Source: VXNE01 sp963665455 (lineage in GTDB: Bacteria; Pseudomonadota; Gammaproteobacteria; Pseudomonadales; Azotimanducaceae). From it: 64,000 nt of DNA. Below the pieces are notes generated by a model that worked only from the letters and a program-made list of their open reading frames with translations, was not told the DNA's origin and did not search any database. Positions 53,964 to 62,602 of this stretch are shown here, piece after piece; the first letter of the stretch is position 1; each line of letters opens with the position of its first letter. The translations under genes were made by a program, and so were the position numbers. Location: positions 4,030,001 to 4,094,000 of the forward strand of contig OY762279.1 of the NCBI GenBank assembly GCA_963665455.1, given 5' to 3'.

Positions 53964-56513
53964 ATGGCGAGTGGACGATTCTGGCTCACGATGTCGGTCG
54001 CCGTGGCCCTCGCGAGCGGCGCCGACGGGCAGGACGACTACCTGAATCCCGAACTCCGGACACGCGTCGAGGCCCTGAAGGCCGCGGTCGCCGCGGAACC
54101 CACCGGACCCGCGACCCGCGAGGAGCGCATGCTCGTACTGTGGGACTGGATGAACGCCTACTCCCTCACCGGGGGCACGCTGCCCGTGAACGCCGTCTTC
54201 TCCGGGATGTCCGTCCTGACCTATCCGCAGTCCGCCGACGGCACGGGCGCCACCATCGATGCCTTCGTGCAGGAGTTCACGCTCCTCGATGAAGCACCGG
54301 AAGCCATCGGCGAGTTGACGGCGGAGCTCGGACCATACGTCGCCGGCAGCTTCGTCACGGTGCGCCAGACCTATACCGTTGGCTCGAAACCCGTCGAGAC
54401 CGCCGGCGGCTTCCTGGTGACGCGGCACTTCATGGCCGGACACGGCCGCTGGCAGACCGAGGACCCGGCCGGCGATCACTACATCTCGATCTCCTCGTCG
54501 AATCCGGACGTGCGTTTCGTCGCGGACACCCACCCGTTGGGGGGCATGCACGGCGGCTTCCGGGGCGCCCTGGCGACGCTACTGTTTCGCGTGGAGGCCG
54601 GCGCGCTGGCCGAGGGCGACACCGTCACGATCACCTACGGCGACACCGCCGGCGGCAGCCGGGGCTTTCGCATGTCCACGATCTCGTCGGATCGGATGCC
54701 GCTGCCGCTCTACCTCGACTTCGACGGCTCCAAGCTCTTCTTCACGCTACCGATCCAGCCCATAGTCGTCACCGGTGCCGAGATCGCCGGCGTCCACGGG
54801 TTCGCGCCTTCCGTGGTGGGGACCGGGGAGGAGTTCGACGTGTCCATCCGCGCCCAGGACCGCTACTACAACCGCGCCACGGGGGCGATTCCCGCGTGGC
54901 GCGTCTCCCTCGACGGGAAGCTCCTCGGCGAACTTCCGGCGGACGGCCCGGCCATCCAACTCATCGAGCGCTTCGCGATCGACGTGCCGGGCGTATACCG
55001 CTTCGACATTCGCTCTCCGGACGGGTCCCTCGTCGGCGAAAGCAATCCGATCCTGGTCGAGGACGATCCGGAGCGCCGCGTCTACTGGGGCGACACGCAT
55101 GGCCACTCCGGCTTTGCCGAGGGCATCGGCACGCCGGACCGCTTCATGACCTGGGCGCGGGACGACGCCCGCCTCGACTACGTCATGCACTCCGAACACG
55201 ACATCTGGCTCGACGCCTTCGAATGGAACGTGCTCGCGGACAACGTGCGGCGCTTCACGAAGGAGGGCGAGTTCATCGCCTACCTCGGCTACGAATGGAC
55301 GGTGAGCAACACCCAGGGTGGCCACCACAACGTGATGTTCCGCACGCCGGACGACCGGGAGCTCATCCGCGCCCAGTTCTTCCCGACCCTCTCGGCGTTG
55401 TACCAGGGGCTCCGCACGCACCACGATCCGAACGATGTCGTCGTCATTCCCCACGCGCACCAGAACGGCGACTACCGGCTGAACGATCCCTTGCTCGAAC
55501 CGCTGATCGAGATCATGTCGAACCACGGCACCTTCGAATGGTTCGGCCGCATGTACCTGAGTCACGGCCACCAGGTCGGCTTCACGGCGGCGAGCGACAA
55601 CCACCTGAGCCAGCCGGGCTACTCCGCGCCGCTGCCCGGGGGCCTCGCCCAGACCGGCGGGCTCGGTGCCTTGATCGCACAGGAGCGTACGACCGACGCG
55701 CTCTTCGACGCGATGAAGAACCTGAGCGCCTACGCCACCAACGGCGACCGGATCGTGCTCGACTTCCACCTGAACGGCGCGCGGATGGGGACCCGGGTGC
55801 CGTTCTCCGAAACGCGCCGCATCGAGGGGCGCGTCGTGGGCACCGCCCCGATCGACACCGTGACCGTCATCAAGAACGATGCCGTGGTGTGGGAACGGGA
55901 CGTGGCGACCCAGGACGACGCGCCGGCCGACGGCACCTATCAACTCACCTTCGAGACCTCCTCCCTGCCCCTCCATCCCCGCGACAACCCCCGGGGGTGG
56001 CGGCATTGGGCGGGCACGCTCGAGGTGTCCGGCGCGACGGTCGCCTCCGCCACGCCGCAGGATTTCCAGGACCTCGCCTCGACCGAGTTCCAGGCAACCG
56101 GCGCAGGCACCTTCACGTTCCGCACCCACACCCGGGGCGAGACCAGCTCCATCGCGTTGGAGCTGCGCGACGTGAGCGACGCCGCCACGGTGGAACTCGA
56201 TTTGGCGGAAGCGATGGAGACCGGGGGCGCGCCCCTAATCTTCAGCCAGCACAACCTCGTGCCCGCCGCCAAGGTCGCGCTGCGCGTGTCCGACATGGAG
56301 GCCGGACGCACGGCCGCCGAGCTGCCCATCGGGCCATGGGTGGATCGCGTCGTGCTGCGCCGCGTCGTCACGGACGGCCCCCGGGACCTGACCTTCTCCC
56401 TGGAGGACACCGGCACCCTGCAAGGCGACTACTACTACGTCCGCGTGACCCAGACGAACGACGCCATCGCATGGTCGAGTCCGATCTGGGTGGGCGGCTA
56501 CGGCAAGCGCTGA
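53964..56513 (+). CDS. Secreted DUF3604 protein
   Basis: The 849-residue protein starts with a signal peptide (FWLTMSVAVALASGADG). The C-terminal two-thirds match DUF3604: RRVYWGDTHGHSGFAEGIGT (RRVYWGDTHGHS, ~370) with His/Asp metal ligands as in PHP-fold enzymes, MHSEHDIWLDAF, GYEWTVSNTQGGHHNV (~445), FPTLSALYQGL, HAHQNGDYR (~495) and AASDNHLSQPGY. The layout suggests a periplasmic metal-dependent hydrolase, perhaps a phosphoesterase, with an N-terminal beta domain. The function is unknown. It is followed 9 bp later by PpiC and HupE genes, a triplet that recurs in marine gammaproteobacteria. Confidence 0.85.
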   Translation: MASGRFWLTMSVAVALASGADGQDDYLNPELRTRVEALKAAVAAEPTGPATREERMLVLWDWMNAYSLTGGTLPVNAVFSGMSVLTYPQSADGTGATIDAFVQEFTLLDEAPEAIGELTAELGPYVAGSFVTVRQTYTVGSKPVETAGGFLVTRHFMAGHGRWQTEDPAGDHYISISSSNPDVRFVADTHPLGGMHGGFRGALATLLFRVEAGALAEGDTVTITYGDTAGGSRGFRMSTISSDRMPLPLYLDFDGSKLFFTLPIQPIVVTGAEIAGVHGFAPSVVGTGEEFDVSIRAQDRYYNRATGAIPAWRVSLDGKLLGELPADGPAIQLIERFAIDVPGVYRFDIRSPDGSLVGESNPILVEDDPERRVYWGDTHGHSGFAEGIGTPDRFMTWARDDARLDYVMHSEHDIWLDAFEWNVLADNVRRFTKEGEFIAYLGYEWTVSNTQGGHHNVMFRTPDDRELIRAQFFPTLSALYQGLRTHHDPNDVVVIPHAHQNGDYRLNDPLLEPLIEIMSNHGTFEWFGRMYLSHGHQVGFTAASDNHLSQPGYSAPLPGGLAQTGGLGALIAQERTTDALFDAMKNLSAYATNGDRIVLDFHLNGARMGTRVPFSETRRIEGRVVGTAPIDTVTVIKNDAVVWERDVATQDDAPADGTYQLTFETSSLPLHPRDNPRGWRHWAGTLEVSGATVASATPQDFQDLASTEFQATGAGTFTFRTHTRGETSSIALELRDVSDAATVELDLAEAMETGGAPLIFSQHNLVPAAKVALRVSDMEAGRTAAELPIGPWVDRVVLRRVVTDGPRDLTFSLEDTGTLQGDYYYVRVTQTNDAIAWSSPIWVGGYGKR

Positions 56514-56522
56514 TCCACGAGC

Positions 56523-57404
56523 GTGGGCCTTCTTCGGCGGCTCGCACGAGAGCCCTTGCTGCACTTCGGCGTCATCGGGGCAGTGCTTTTCGCCGCATAC
56601 GAGATCGCCCGGCCGGCGGTGCCGGAAGCCCACCCCGTCGTCGCCATCGACCACCACGAACAGAAGCGCCTCGCTGCCCAGTGGGAGGCTCAGTGGCGAC
56701 GGCCGCCCACCGCCGAAGAACTCGAACGCCTCGTGGACGCACGCATACAGGAGGAGCTGCTCTACCGCGAGGCGCTCGCGATGGGGCTGGACCGGGGGGA
56801 CGCCGTCGTGCGCCGTCGCCTCGGGGAGAAGCTCACCATCGCCTGGGCCGATCTCGCGGCACTCGCCGTCCCGGAAGACGCCGAACTCGCGGCGCACTAC
56901 GCAGCCAACCCCGACCGCTATCGGCAACCCGCCGAACTGACCCTCTCCCACCGGTTCTTCAGCCGGGACACACGGGGTGAAGGGGCCGAGACGGCGGCGG
57001 CGGAGGCACTCCAGGGGCTGCTCGCCGGCCAAGCCATCGACGATGATCCCTTCCATGGTGCCAAGACCCTGACGCTACCCAACCCGCAACGGCTCGTCGG
57101 CGACTTCGGCACCACCTTCCGGGATGCGGTGCTGGCCGCCGCCGAAGCGGGCGTCAAGGCCTGGTTCGGCCCGGTGCGCTCGGCGTATGGCTGGCATCTC
57201 GTCCGCATCCACAGGTACACCACCCCGCGCCAGAGACTCCTCGAGGAAGTCCGCGACCAAGTCCACCTCGACTGGCAGCGGCGGCAAATCGAACGCGACC
57301 GGGAACGGCGGCTCGCCGCCCTACGCGACGCCTACGACGTGCGGGTAGCACCGCTCCCGGACGGTCCGGGCAACCCCGCCACCGCGGTAGTCGACCCCTC
57401 TTGA
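56523..57404 (+). CDS. PpiC-type peptidyl-prolyl isomerase, copy 2
   Basis: The GTG at 56523 gives 293 residues. An N-terminal membrane anchor (LLHFGVIGAVLFAAYEIA, ~12-30) is followed by the chaperone helices ARIQEELLYREALAMGL and VVRRRLGEKLTIAW, and a parvulin domain with AELTLSHRFFS (~139) and WFGPVRSAYGWHLVRIH (~218). The layout equals copy 1 at 32.5 kb. The HupE start overlaps the stop by one base. Such a periplasmic foldase is likely dedicated to the neighbouring exported proteins. Confidence 0.87.
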   Translation: MGLLRRLAREPLLHFGVIGAVLFAAYEIARPAVPEAHPVVAIDHHEQKRLAAQWEAQWRRPPTAEELERLVDARIQEELLYREALAMGLDRGDAVVRRRLGEKLTIAWADLAALAVPEDAELAAHYAANPDRYRQPAELTLSHRFFSRDTRGEGAETAAAEALQGLLAGQAIDDDPFHGAKTLTLPNPQRLVGDFGTTFRDAVLAAAEAGVKAWFGPVRSAYGWHLVRIHRYTTPRQRLLEEVRDQVHLDWQRRQIERDRERRLAALRDAYDVRVAPLPDGPGNPATAVVDPS

Positions 57405-58372
57405 TGCCCCGGAGCGCGCCCCTGCTCCTCGCCGCGCTCTTGGCGAGCGGAGTGGCCGACGGGCACGACATGCAGATGGCCATCGTCGAAGTGCGCGAGG
57501 TCGCCGAGCGCTCCTATGCGCTCACGATGCGCGCGGCCCTCGGCGCAACGGGGTTGCCGGGCATCGCGCTGTCATGGAGCGAGGGCTGCCGAGACGTGGG
57601 ACCGATGCGGCGCACCGAACGCTTCGACCATGTGGCGTTCGAGCGGCGCACCGCCTGTTCAGCCGACGGGCCACCTCCCGCCTTGGGGCTGTCGAACGCC
57701 GGCCTCGTGGACGCCCTCGTGCGCGTCGAGGACCGCGCCGGGCAGATCACGACGCGCATCGTCTCGGAGCCCTTCGCGGAGATCGTCCTCGGCGAGCCGG
57801 GGGCCGGCGTCCGGGAACGCTTCCTGCTCGGCGTGGGGCACATCCTCTCCGGCGCCGACCACCTGCTCTTCGTGTTCGGCATCCTGCTACTCGTCCGGGG
57901 GGTGCGCGTGGTGGTGGCGACCATCACCGCGTTCACCCTCGCCCACTCGCTGACGCTGGCCCTCACGGTGCTGGACATCGTTCAAGTACCGGGGCCACCG
58001 GTCGAAGCATTCATCGCGCTGTCGATCGCGTACCTCGCCCTGGAGGTCGCACGGCGCGAACACGTCCAAAACGCACGGCTCATCCCGCCCTGGGCCGTCG
58101 CCTTCGCCTTCGGCCTGATCCACGGCTTCGGGTTCGCGGGTGCCCTCGCGGAGACGGGCCTGCCGCCCGGCGACGTGCCGATGACGCTGTTCCTGTTCAA
58201 CCTCGGTATCGAGGCGGGCCAGATCGCCTTCGCGAGCATCGCCGGCGCGCTGCTTTGGCTCGCCTACCGATGGCTTCGGGAGCGTTCCGGGCACCTCGAC
58301 CGCGCCGCCGCCTATGGACTCGGCGGCATCGCGAGCTTCTGGGTGATCGAGCGGGTTGCCGGATTCTGGTAA
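57404..58372 (+). CDS. HupE/UreJ-family membrane protein, copy 2
   Basis: The ATG at 57404 (TGATG with the PpiC stop) gives 322 residues. It begins with a signal peptide (LLLAALLASGVADG), a periplasmic domain with a Cys pair (EGCRD, RTACSAD), then membrane helices carrying GVGHILSGADHLLFVFG (~143), FTLAHSLTLALTVLDI (~178) and IHGFGFAGALAETGLP (~238). Conserved His and Asp match copy 1 and the HupE/UreJ_2 family. A metal-import role is a family-level guess. It is convergent with rimO, 30 bp apart. Confidence 0.87.
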   Translation: MPRSAPLLLAALLASGVADGHDMQMAIVEVREVAERSYALTMRAALGATGLPGIALSWSEGCRDVGPMRRTERFDHVAFERRTACSADGPPPALGLSNAGLVDALVRVEDRAGQITTRIVSEPFAEIVLGEPGAGVRERFLLGVGHILSGADHLLFVFGILLLVRGVRVVVATITAFTLAHSLTLALTVLDIVQVPGPPVEAFIALSIAYLALEVARREHVQNARLIPPWAVAFAFGLIHGFGFAGALAETGLPPGDVPMTLFLFNLGIEAGQIAFASIAGALLWLAYRWLRERSGHLDRAAAYGLGGIASFWVIERVAGFW

Positions 58373-58402
58373 CGGGCGCCCGGACTCGACGCCGGCAATG
58401 CG

Positions 58403-59725
58403 CTACCCCGCGAGTACGCCGAACAGATCGTGGGTGTCGGCGTCCGTCACCCGCACGCGTGCCCAGGCCCCGGCCTCCACCGCGCCCTCGATATGCACGA
58501 CCCCATCGACCTCCGGGGCATCCCCGGCCGTGCGGCCGACACCCCCCGCCGGGCTCCCCTCGTCCACCAGCACTGCCACCGTCTCCCCGATCCGGCCTCG
58601 CTGACGTTCCAGGCTGATCTCGGCCTGCAACGTCATCAGGGTGTCGAGCCGTTCGAGCTTCACGTCTTCGGGGACATGGCCCGGCAACGCGTTGGCCGCC
58701 GCGCCGTCCACGTTCGAATAGGCGAAGCAGCCCACGCGCTCCAACCGCGCTTCGCGCAGAAAGGCAAGCAGCGTCTCGAAATCCGCCTCCGTCTCGCCGG
58801 GGAACCCGACGATGAACGTGCTGCGCAGGGTGAGTTCGGGCACGGCTTCGCGCCAAGTACGGATGCGCTCCAGGGTCCGCTCCGCCGCGGCGGGCCGGCG
58901 CATGGCCCGCAACACCCCAGGCGCGGCGTGCTGCAGCGGCACGTCCAGATAGGGCAGCAGGCGTCCTTCCGCCATCAGCGGGATCAGATCGTCCACGTGC
59001 GGATACGGGTAGACATAGTGCAAGCGGACCCAGGGCACGAGTTCCCCGAGGCGTTCGCACAGCGTCAGCAGGTTCGAGCGCAGGGGACGGCCGTTCCAGA
59101 AGTCCGTCCGGTACTTGATGTCCACGCCGTAGGCGGACGTGTCCTGGGAGATCACGAGCAGTTCCTGCACGCCGGCCGCGGCCAGGGATTCCGCCTCCGT
59201 CAGCACAGAACCGATCGGGCGCGAAGCCAGCTTGCCGCGCAAGCTCGGAATGATGCAGAACGTGCACCGGTGGTTGCAGCCCTCGGCGATCTTGAGATAG
59301 GCGTAATGACGTGGCGTCAGCTTGATGCCGTGGTCCGGCACGAGGGAGAGATACGGATCGAACCGTGGCGGCGGCACCACCTCGTGTACCGCCCCCACGA
59401 CTTCCTCGTACGCGTGCGGACCGGTGACCGCCAACACGTCCGGATGGGTCCGGCGCACGATGTCGCCCTTGGCCCCCAGGCATCCGGTGACGATCACCCG
59501 GCCGTTCGCCTGCATCGCCTCGCCGATGGCGTCGAGGGACTCGTCGATCGCGCTGTCGATGAAGCCGCAGGTGTTGACGACCACCACGTCGGCGTGCTCG
59601 TAGCTCGCGACGGTCTCGTAGCCGTCCGTCTTGAGCTGGGTGACGATCCGTTCGGTGTCCGTGAGGGCCTTGGGACAGCCGAGGCTGACGAAGCCGATCT
59701 TGCCGGGTTGGGTGGGGCTTGCCAT
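58403..59725 (-). CDS. rimO: Ribosomal protein S12 methylthiotransferase RimO
   Basis: I use the ATG at 59725 (MASPTQPGKIGFVSLGCPK); a GTG three codons upstream is possible. The 440-residue protein shows the MTTase N-terminal domain with the three cluster-binding Cys (SLGCPKALTDTERI, NTCGFID, TGCLGAKGDI), the radical-SAM motif CNHRCTFCIIPSLRG (~150-164), FIVGFPGETEADFETL (~298) and a C-terminal TRAM domain. SLGCPKA-x-D-[ST]-E and the absence of MiaB-specific sequence support RimO, which beta-methylthiolates Asp88 of ribosomal protein S12 with two [4Fe-4S] clusters. It stands upstream of and divergent from the tRNA gene. Confidence 0.93.
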   Translation of the reverse strand: MASPTQPGKIGFVSLGCPKALTDTERIVTQLKTDGYETVASYEHADVVVVNTCGFIDSAIDESLDAIGEAMQANGRVIVTGCLGAKGDIVRRTHPDVLAVTGPHAYEEVVGAVHEVVPPPRFDPYLSLVPDHGIKLTPRHYAYLKIAEGCNHRCTFCIIPSLRGKLASRPIGSVLTEAESLAAAGVQELLVISQDTSAYGVDIKYRTDFWNGRPLRSNLLTLCERLGELVPWVRLHYVYPYPHVDDLIPLMAEGRLLPYLDVPLQHAAPGVLRAMRRPAAAERTLERIRTWREAVPELTLRSTFIVGFPGETEADFETLLAFLREARLERVGCFAYSNVDGAAANALPGHVPEDVKLERLDTLMTLQAEISLERQRGRIGETVAVLVDEGSPAGGVGRTAGDAPEVDGVVHIEGAVEAGAWARVRVTDADTHDLFGVLAG

Positions 59726-59883
59726 GGCATCCACGAGCGTTGGCCAAGTGGAGATTGCGCCGAGGGCCGTTCGCCTTCCGGCACCGTACCGGCCCCGGTC
59801 GACGCCTGGGGCGCACGCGGAGCCAAGCGCCTATTGTAACGGCGGTGGACGCGCTCCCCGTTCTCGCACACAATGCCGCTTCC

Positions 59884-59974
59884 GGAGAGGTGCCGGAGTT
59901 TGGTCGAACGGGCCTGACTCGAAATCAGGTGTGTCCTTTGGGCACCCAGGGTTCGAATCCCTGCCTCTCCGCCA
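59884..59974 (+). tRNA. tRNA-Ser (anticodon CGA)
   Basis: GGAGAGG (59884-59890) pairs with CCTCTCC (59964-59970) as the acceptor stem. CTGA-CTCGAAA-TCAG forms the anticodon arm with CGA at its centre, a long variable arm (GTGTCC...GGGCACC) marks a class II tRNA, and the T-arm GGGTTCGAATCCC is intact. The 3' end GCCA encodes discriminator G and CCA. It reads UCG serine codons. tRNA genes of this kind are frequent integration sites, and the sequence changes character downstream; no second copy of the 3' end was seen in the window. Confidence 0.97.
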
Positions 59975-60758
59975 TAGCCGTTCAGGAAATTTGTGGCACG
60001 CCCCCGCCCGAGGCGTCTTCAACATATTGTTTTTCAAGGTCTTTTACCCCTCCAAAATGGTGTCGAAAAACGCGCACTTTTCCGGAGATTTTCGGTACCT
60101 AACTCTCGGGCGCGGCGCCACGGCCCACCCGATTCCCCCTCCGTCTTGAAGAAATCGGCCGCGCCGGCGGGCCGCCGGCGGCGCGTTCCACAGCCCTTTC
60201 GAGGCGCGCCCTCGCGGCCGGAACACCGGCCACGCGACCTCATTCTGTGGCAGGCCGGGGAGACGGGAGACCCTTCGCACAGCGACGACCGTCGGTTGGC
60301 CCTCCCTAGCGCGCCCCCTCTGGCAGCGACATCAAGTGTTGCCACAATGCCGGACGCGGCTGAGAATCCCCCGCTGCCCGTCCGCGCACCAGACCCCGCG
60401 CATCGGGCACCCGGGGCGGCGGATCAGTCTTAGGCTCGAGCCGCGCTCGCCGTCAGCCCGTCGGCCCGGTTCTCCAGCCGCTTGCCCGCGAGCTTGAGCA
60501 GCGTCTCCCCATGACCGCAGCGGGAGCGGCGCGAGCGGCGCGAGCGGCGGACGGCGGACGTGCACGCCGAGGTGAAGCGGCAAGATCACCGCTCCTAGGC
60601 GAGCGCCCCCACTCGTCGGCACCCCAAAACGGCCTCCTCCTGCCTCGCACGGCGGCGCAGCACTTGTCATGCGCATCCCAGCCACGCCTTTGCGAGGTGG
60701 ACGCGTTCGGGCAATCACCGTCGCAGAGGGGCCGGAGTGCCCCGGTCGAAAAGGATTG
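59975..60758. other. Gene-poor stretch after tRNA-Ser
   Basis: About 780 bp without a supportable gene. The first 140 bp are AT-rich for this genome. At 60162-60180 CGCCGGCGG and CCGCCGGCG form an inverted repeat around one G. Frames in this stretch have the Arg/Pro/Ala composition of noise in high-GC DNA. It may be the scar of an integrated element. Confidence 0.5.
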
Positions 60759-61010
60759 TCAGGGCTCCAACCCCATGGCGCGGCGCACCGATGGTGCCTC
60801 CATTGCAGCCGTCTCGTGATCGATCACGGCGTCCACCTGCTCACGCGTCATTCCAGGAAACCACTCCAGAATCCCATCAATGGTCGCCCCCGCCTGGAGG
60901 TTCACGAAGAGCGTCGAAACAGGCATGCGCGTGCCGCGAAACACCAAGGCGCCGCCCAGCCGTTTCGGGTCGCGCTCGACCGCCGCGCAGTCGCTCCAGT
61001 CCGTTGCCAT
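60759..61010 (-). CDS. DUF433 antitoxin-like protein
   Basis: The 83-residue protein carries VERDPKRLGGALVFRGTRMP (~11-30), VSTLFVNLQAGATIDGILEW (~31-50) and FPGMTREQVDAVIDH, which is the DUF433 signature (helix-turn-helix-like, often paired with DUF5615 PIN-like toxins). ATG at 61010 has no strong ribosome site. No DUF5615 partner is visible on either side, so the pair seems broken, or the gene is an orphan. As an antitoxin it would bind DNA and a toxin; here its current function is uncertain. Confidence 0.82.
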   Translation of the reverse strand: MATDWSDCAAVERDPKRLGGALVFRGTRMPVSTLFVNLQAGATIDGILEWFPGMTREQVDAVIDHETAAMEAPSVRRAMGLEP

Positions 61011-61212
61011 TGTCCAAATGCCCTTTGCGCCTACAGCCCGAATGGGGCCAGTTGGGGGATGTTACACAACGGATTACGCTGTCGGGGCGTATCGCCGCAT
61101 CGTTGCTCGAAGGCTGCCTCGTCTTGTCAGACCGCCACGGAATCTGTTTGCGCAGTCGGGCGCTCCAGCCGGACTGCGGCCTCAAAAAGGGGCTGGCGCA
61201 CGCTACCGACTA

Positions 61213-61840
61213 TCAAACCCTAGGCCCGGCGATGGAACGATCACGGCGCTGCGGCCGCGTCCTTACGGCGGGAAGCCGATCAGGGGGGGCGAGCTCGCGC
61301 CGTCGCAGCAGTGGATCGAGTGCCGGCGGGGTACGGTGCGCCGGGTTCGCGTAGAGATGCACGGTCGCCCGCGCCTCGTTGCCGAGCCACGGCAGATCCA
61401 CGAACAGCACCCCGGCGACGTCGCGCAGTTCGCTACGCCATCCGCCGTCATCACGTTCGATGGCACGACGGCGTCCCAGATCGTCTCCGATTATCGTCCA
61501 GTCGCCCTCCCCAGGGCGATGAGGAACGGGCCAGGGTGGCCACCTCGCCCGGATCGCCATTCCTTCGCCTTCTTGTCGAGCGCCTTCGCGGACCGCTCTG
61601 GCCCCTCGCCCGTCCAGGAGCGCTCGACGCCCGACACAAGATGGGAGGGACGCCAGCCGGCAGGCCACGGATGCAGTTCGCCGCGTAGCGTCCATGTGCC
61701 GCCGCCCTTGTTCTTGTGCGAGTAGGCGTGCGTTTCGGGTGCGCCGCGTTCCGCGGCCATGGCGACGGACTCCGCAGAGGTGTCACGGAACATCTCGACG
61801 AAGGGCGCGGCCACCTTCTTGGTGGCCAGCGTGTCCGTTA
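61213..61840 (-). pseudogene. Possible frameshifted gene, unknown family
   Basis: Two minus-strand frames each look protein-like but neither is complete. From 61840 one frame reads TLATKKVAAPFVEMFRDTS and later HLVSGVERSWTGEGPER and GGHPGPFLIALG, then stops at 61491. From about 61510 a second frame reads EGDWTIIGDDLGRRRA, LFVDLPWLGNEARATVHLYA and ends at 61213. A frameshift near 61510 would join them into about 200 residues. No start codon is clear and the family is unknown. Confidence 0.35.
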
Positions 61841-61858
61841 GGTGGCCGTCCGAGTGCC

Positions 61859-62089
61859 CTAGTGCGGGCGCCCATGGGACGGCAGCCGCCCGCCGATGTC
61901 CGCGACCCGCTCCCCGGCGTCGTGGTGCCCCGCGTCCCGTAGGGACGCCTCGGCCACGGCCAAGTACACGGCTAGGCGTCCGAGGTCCAACGCCCCCGCA
62001 TCGTGGAGCGCGACCACGAGGCAGGCGTAGGTGGCCACGGTGGCCCGCCATTCGGCGGTGGGGGCGGTGGGATTGTCGCCACGGGTCAT
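61859..62089 (-). CDS. Small hypothetical protein
   Basis: From ATG 62089 (GAGG about 13 bases upstream) a 76-residue frame reads MTRGDNPTAPTAEWRATVAT, then ACLVVALHDAGALDLGRLAV and LRDAGHHDAGERVADIGGRL. The Leu/Ala/Asp helices look like a compact soluble protein. It lies directly upstream of the broken gene and could have formed an operon with it. I recognise no family, and its coding status rests on composition. Confidence 0.38.
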   Translation of the reverse strand: MTRGDNPTAPTAEWRATVATYACLVVALHDAGALDLGRLAVYLAVAEASLRDAGHHDAGERVADIGGRLPSHGRPH

Positions 62090-62602
62090 GGCGGCGAGGA
62101 TACCTCGCGGAGGGTCGGCGGGGCGAACGCGAGGCATGCGGCCGTCCCCGGTCGTGCGCACCTCGCCGCAACACGCGGGCGGATCTGTCGTTCTTGCCGT
62201 GCCTCCGCAGCAAGCGATGACGACGGGGGTTCCGGCCATCCCCCTTTGGGGCCCGCCTTGCCGCCGTTTCCGCGCAGTCCAAGAGCGAGGGCGCGTGGGC
62301 ACAGTGCGAGAGCGTCCGGCGGACCTGGGCAGCGCGCCATCAGATCCGACGCCACCGGCAGTGAAACCCCGCCCCGTCCCTGTATCATTCCCGGGTGCCG
62401 TGTCCAACAGGTAAACGCGATCGAACCCCCCGATGCCGTGAATCGAGAACAGCCAGCCTCACGGCAGCCTCTCGCCGGACGCGACGGCGACCCACAAGAC
62501 TATCGTATAATCGCCCGCAAGACGCCCAGCGATGGTGCTCAACGCTAGGCACCGCGACAGAGGCACGGCACGCCCCAACTCTTAGGGACTCGGACACCCG
62601 CG
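62090..62602. other. Gap upstream of the HerA-like gene
   Basis: About 510 bp with no supportable gene. The right part, from about 62490, is AT-richer and contains the candidate -10 element at 62506. The left part is GC-rich and featureless. Confidence 0.45.
62506..62511 (+). promoter_or_regulatory. Candidate -10 box before the HerA-like gene
   Basis: TATAAT occurs at 62506-62511, rare in this GC-rich sequence, with no good -35 box 17 bp before it. It lies 91 bp upstream of the ATG at 62603 and would drive that gene. Confidence 0.45.

Noticed and set aside
54747..56129. 460-codon minus-strand frame opposite DUF3604
   Set aside because: Shadow of a well-defined DUF3604 gene.
59831..60037. 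Minus-strand frame across the tRNA
   Set aside because: It reads through the tRNA-Ser gene and is an artefact.
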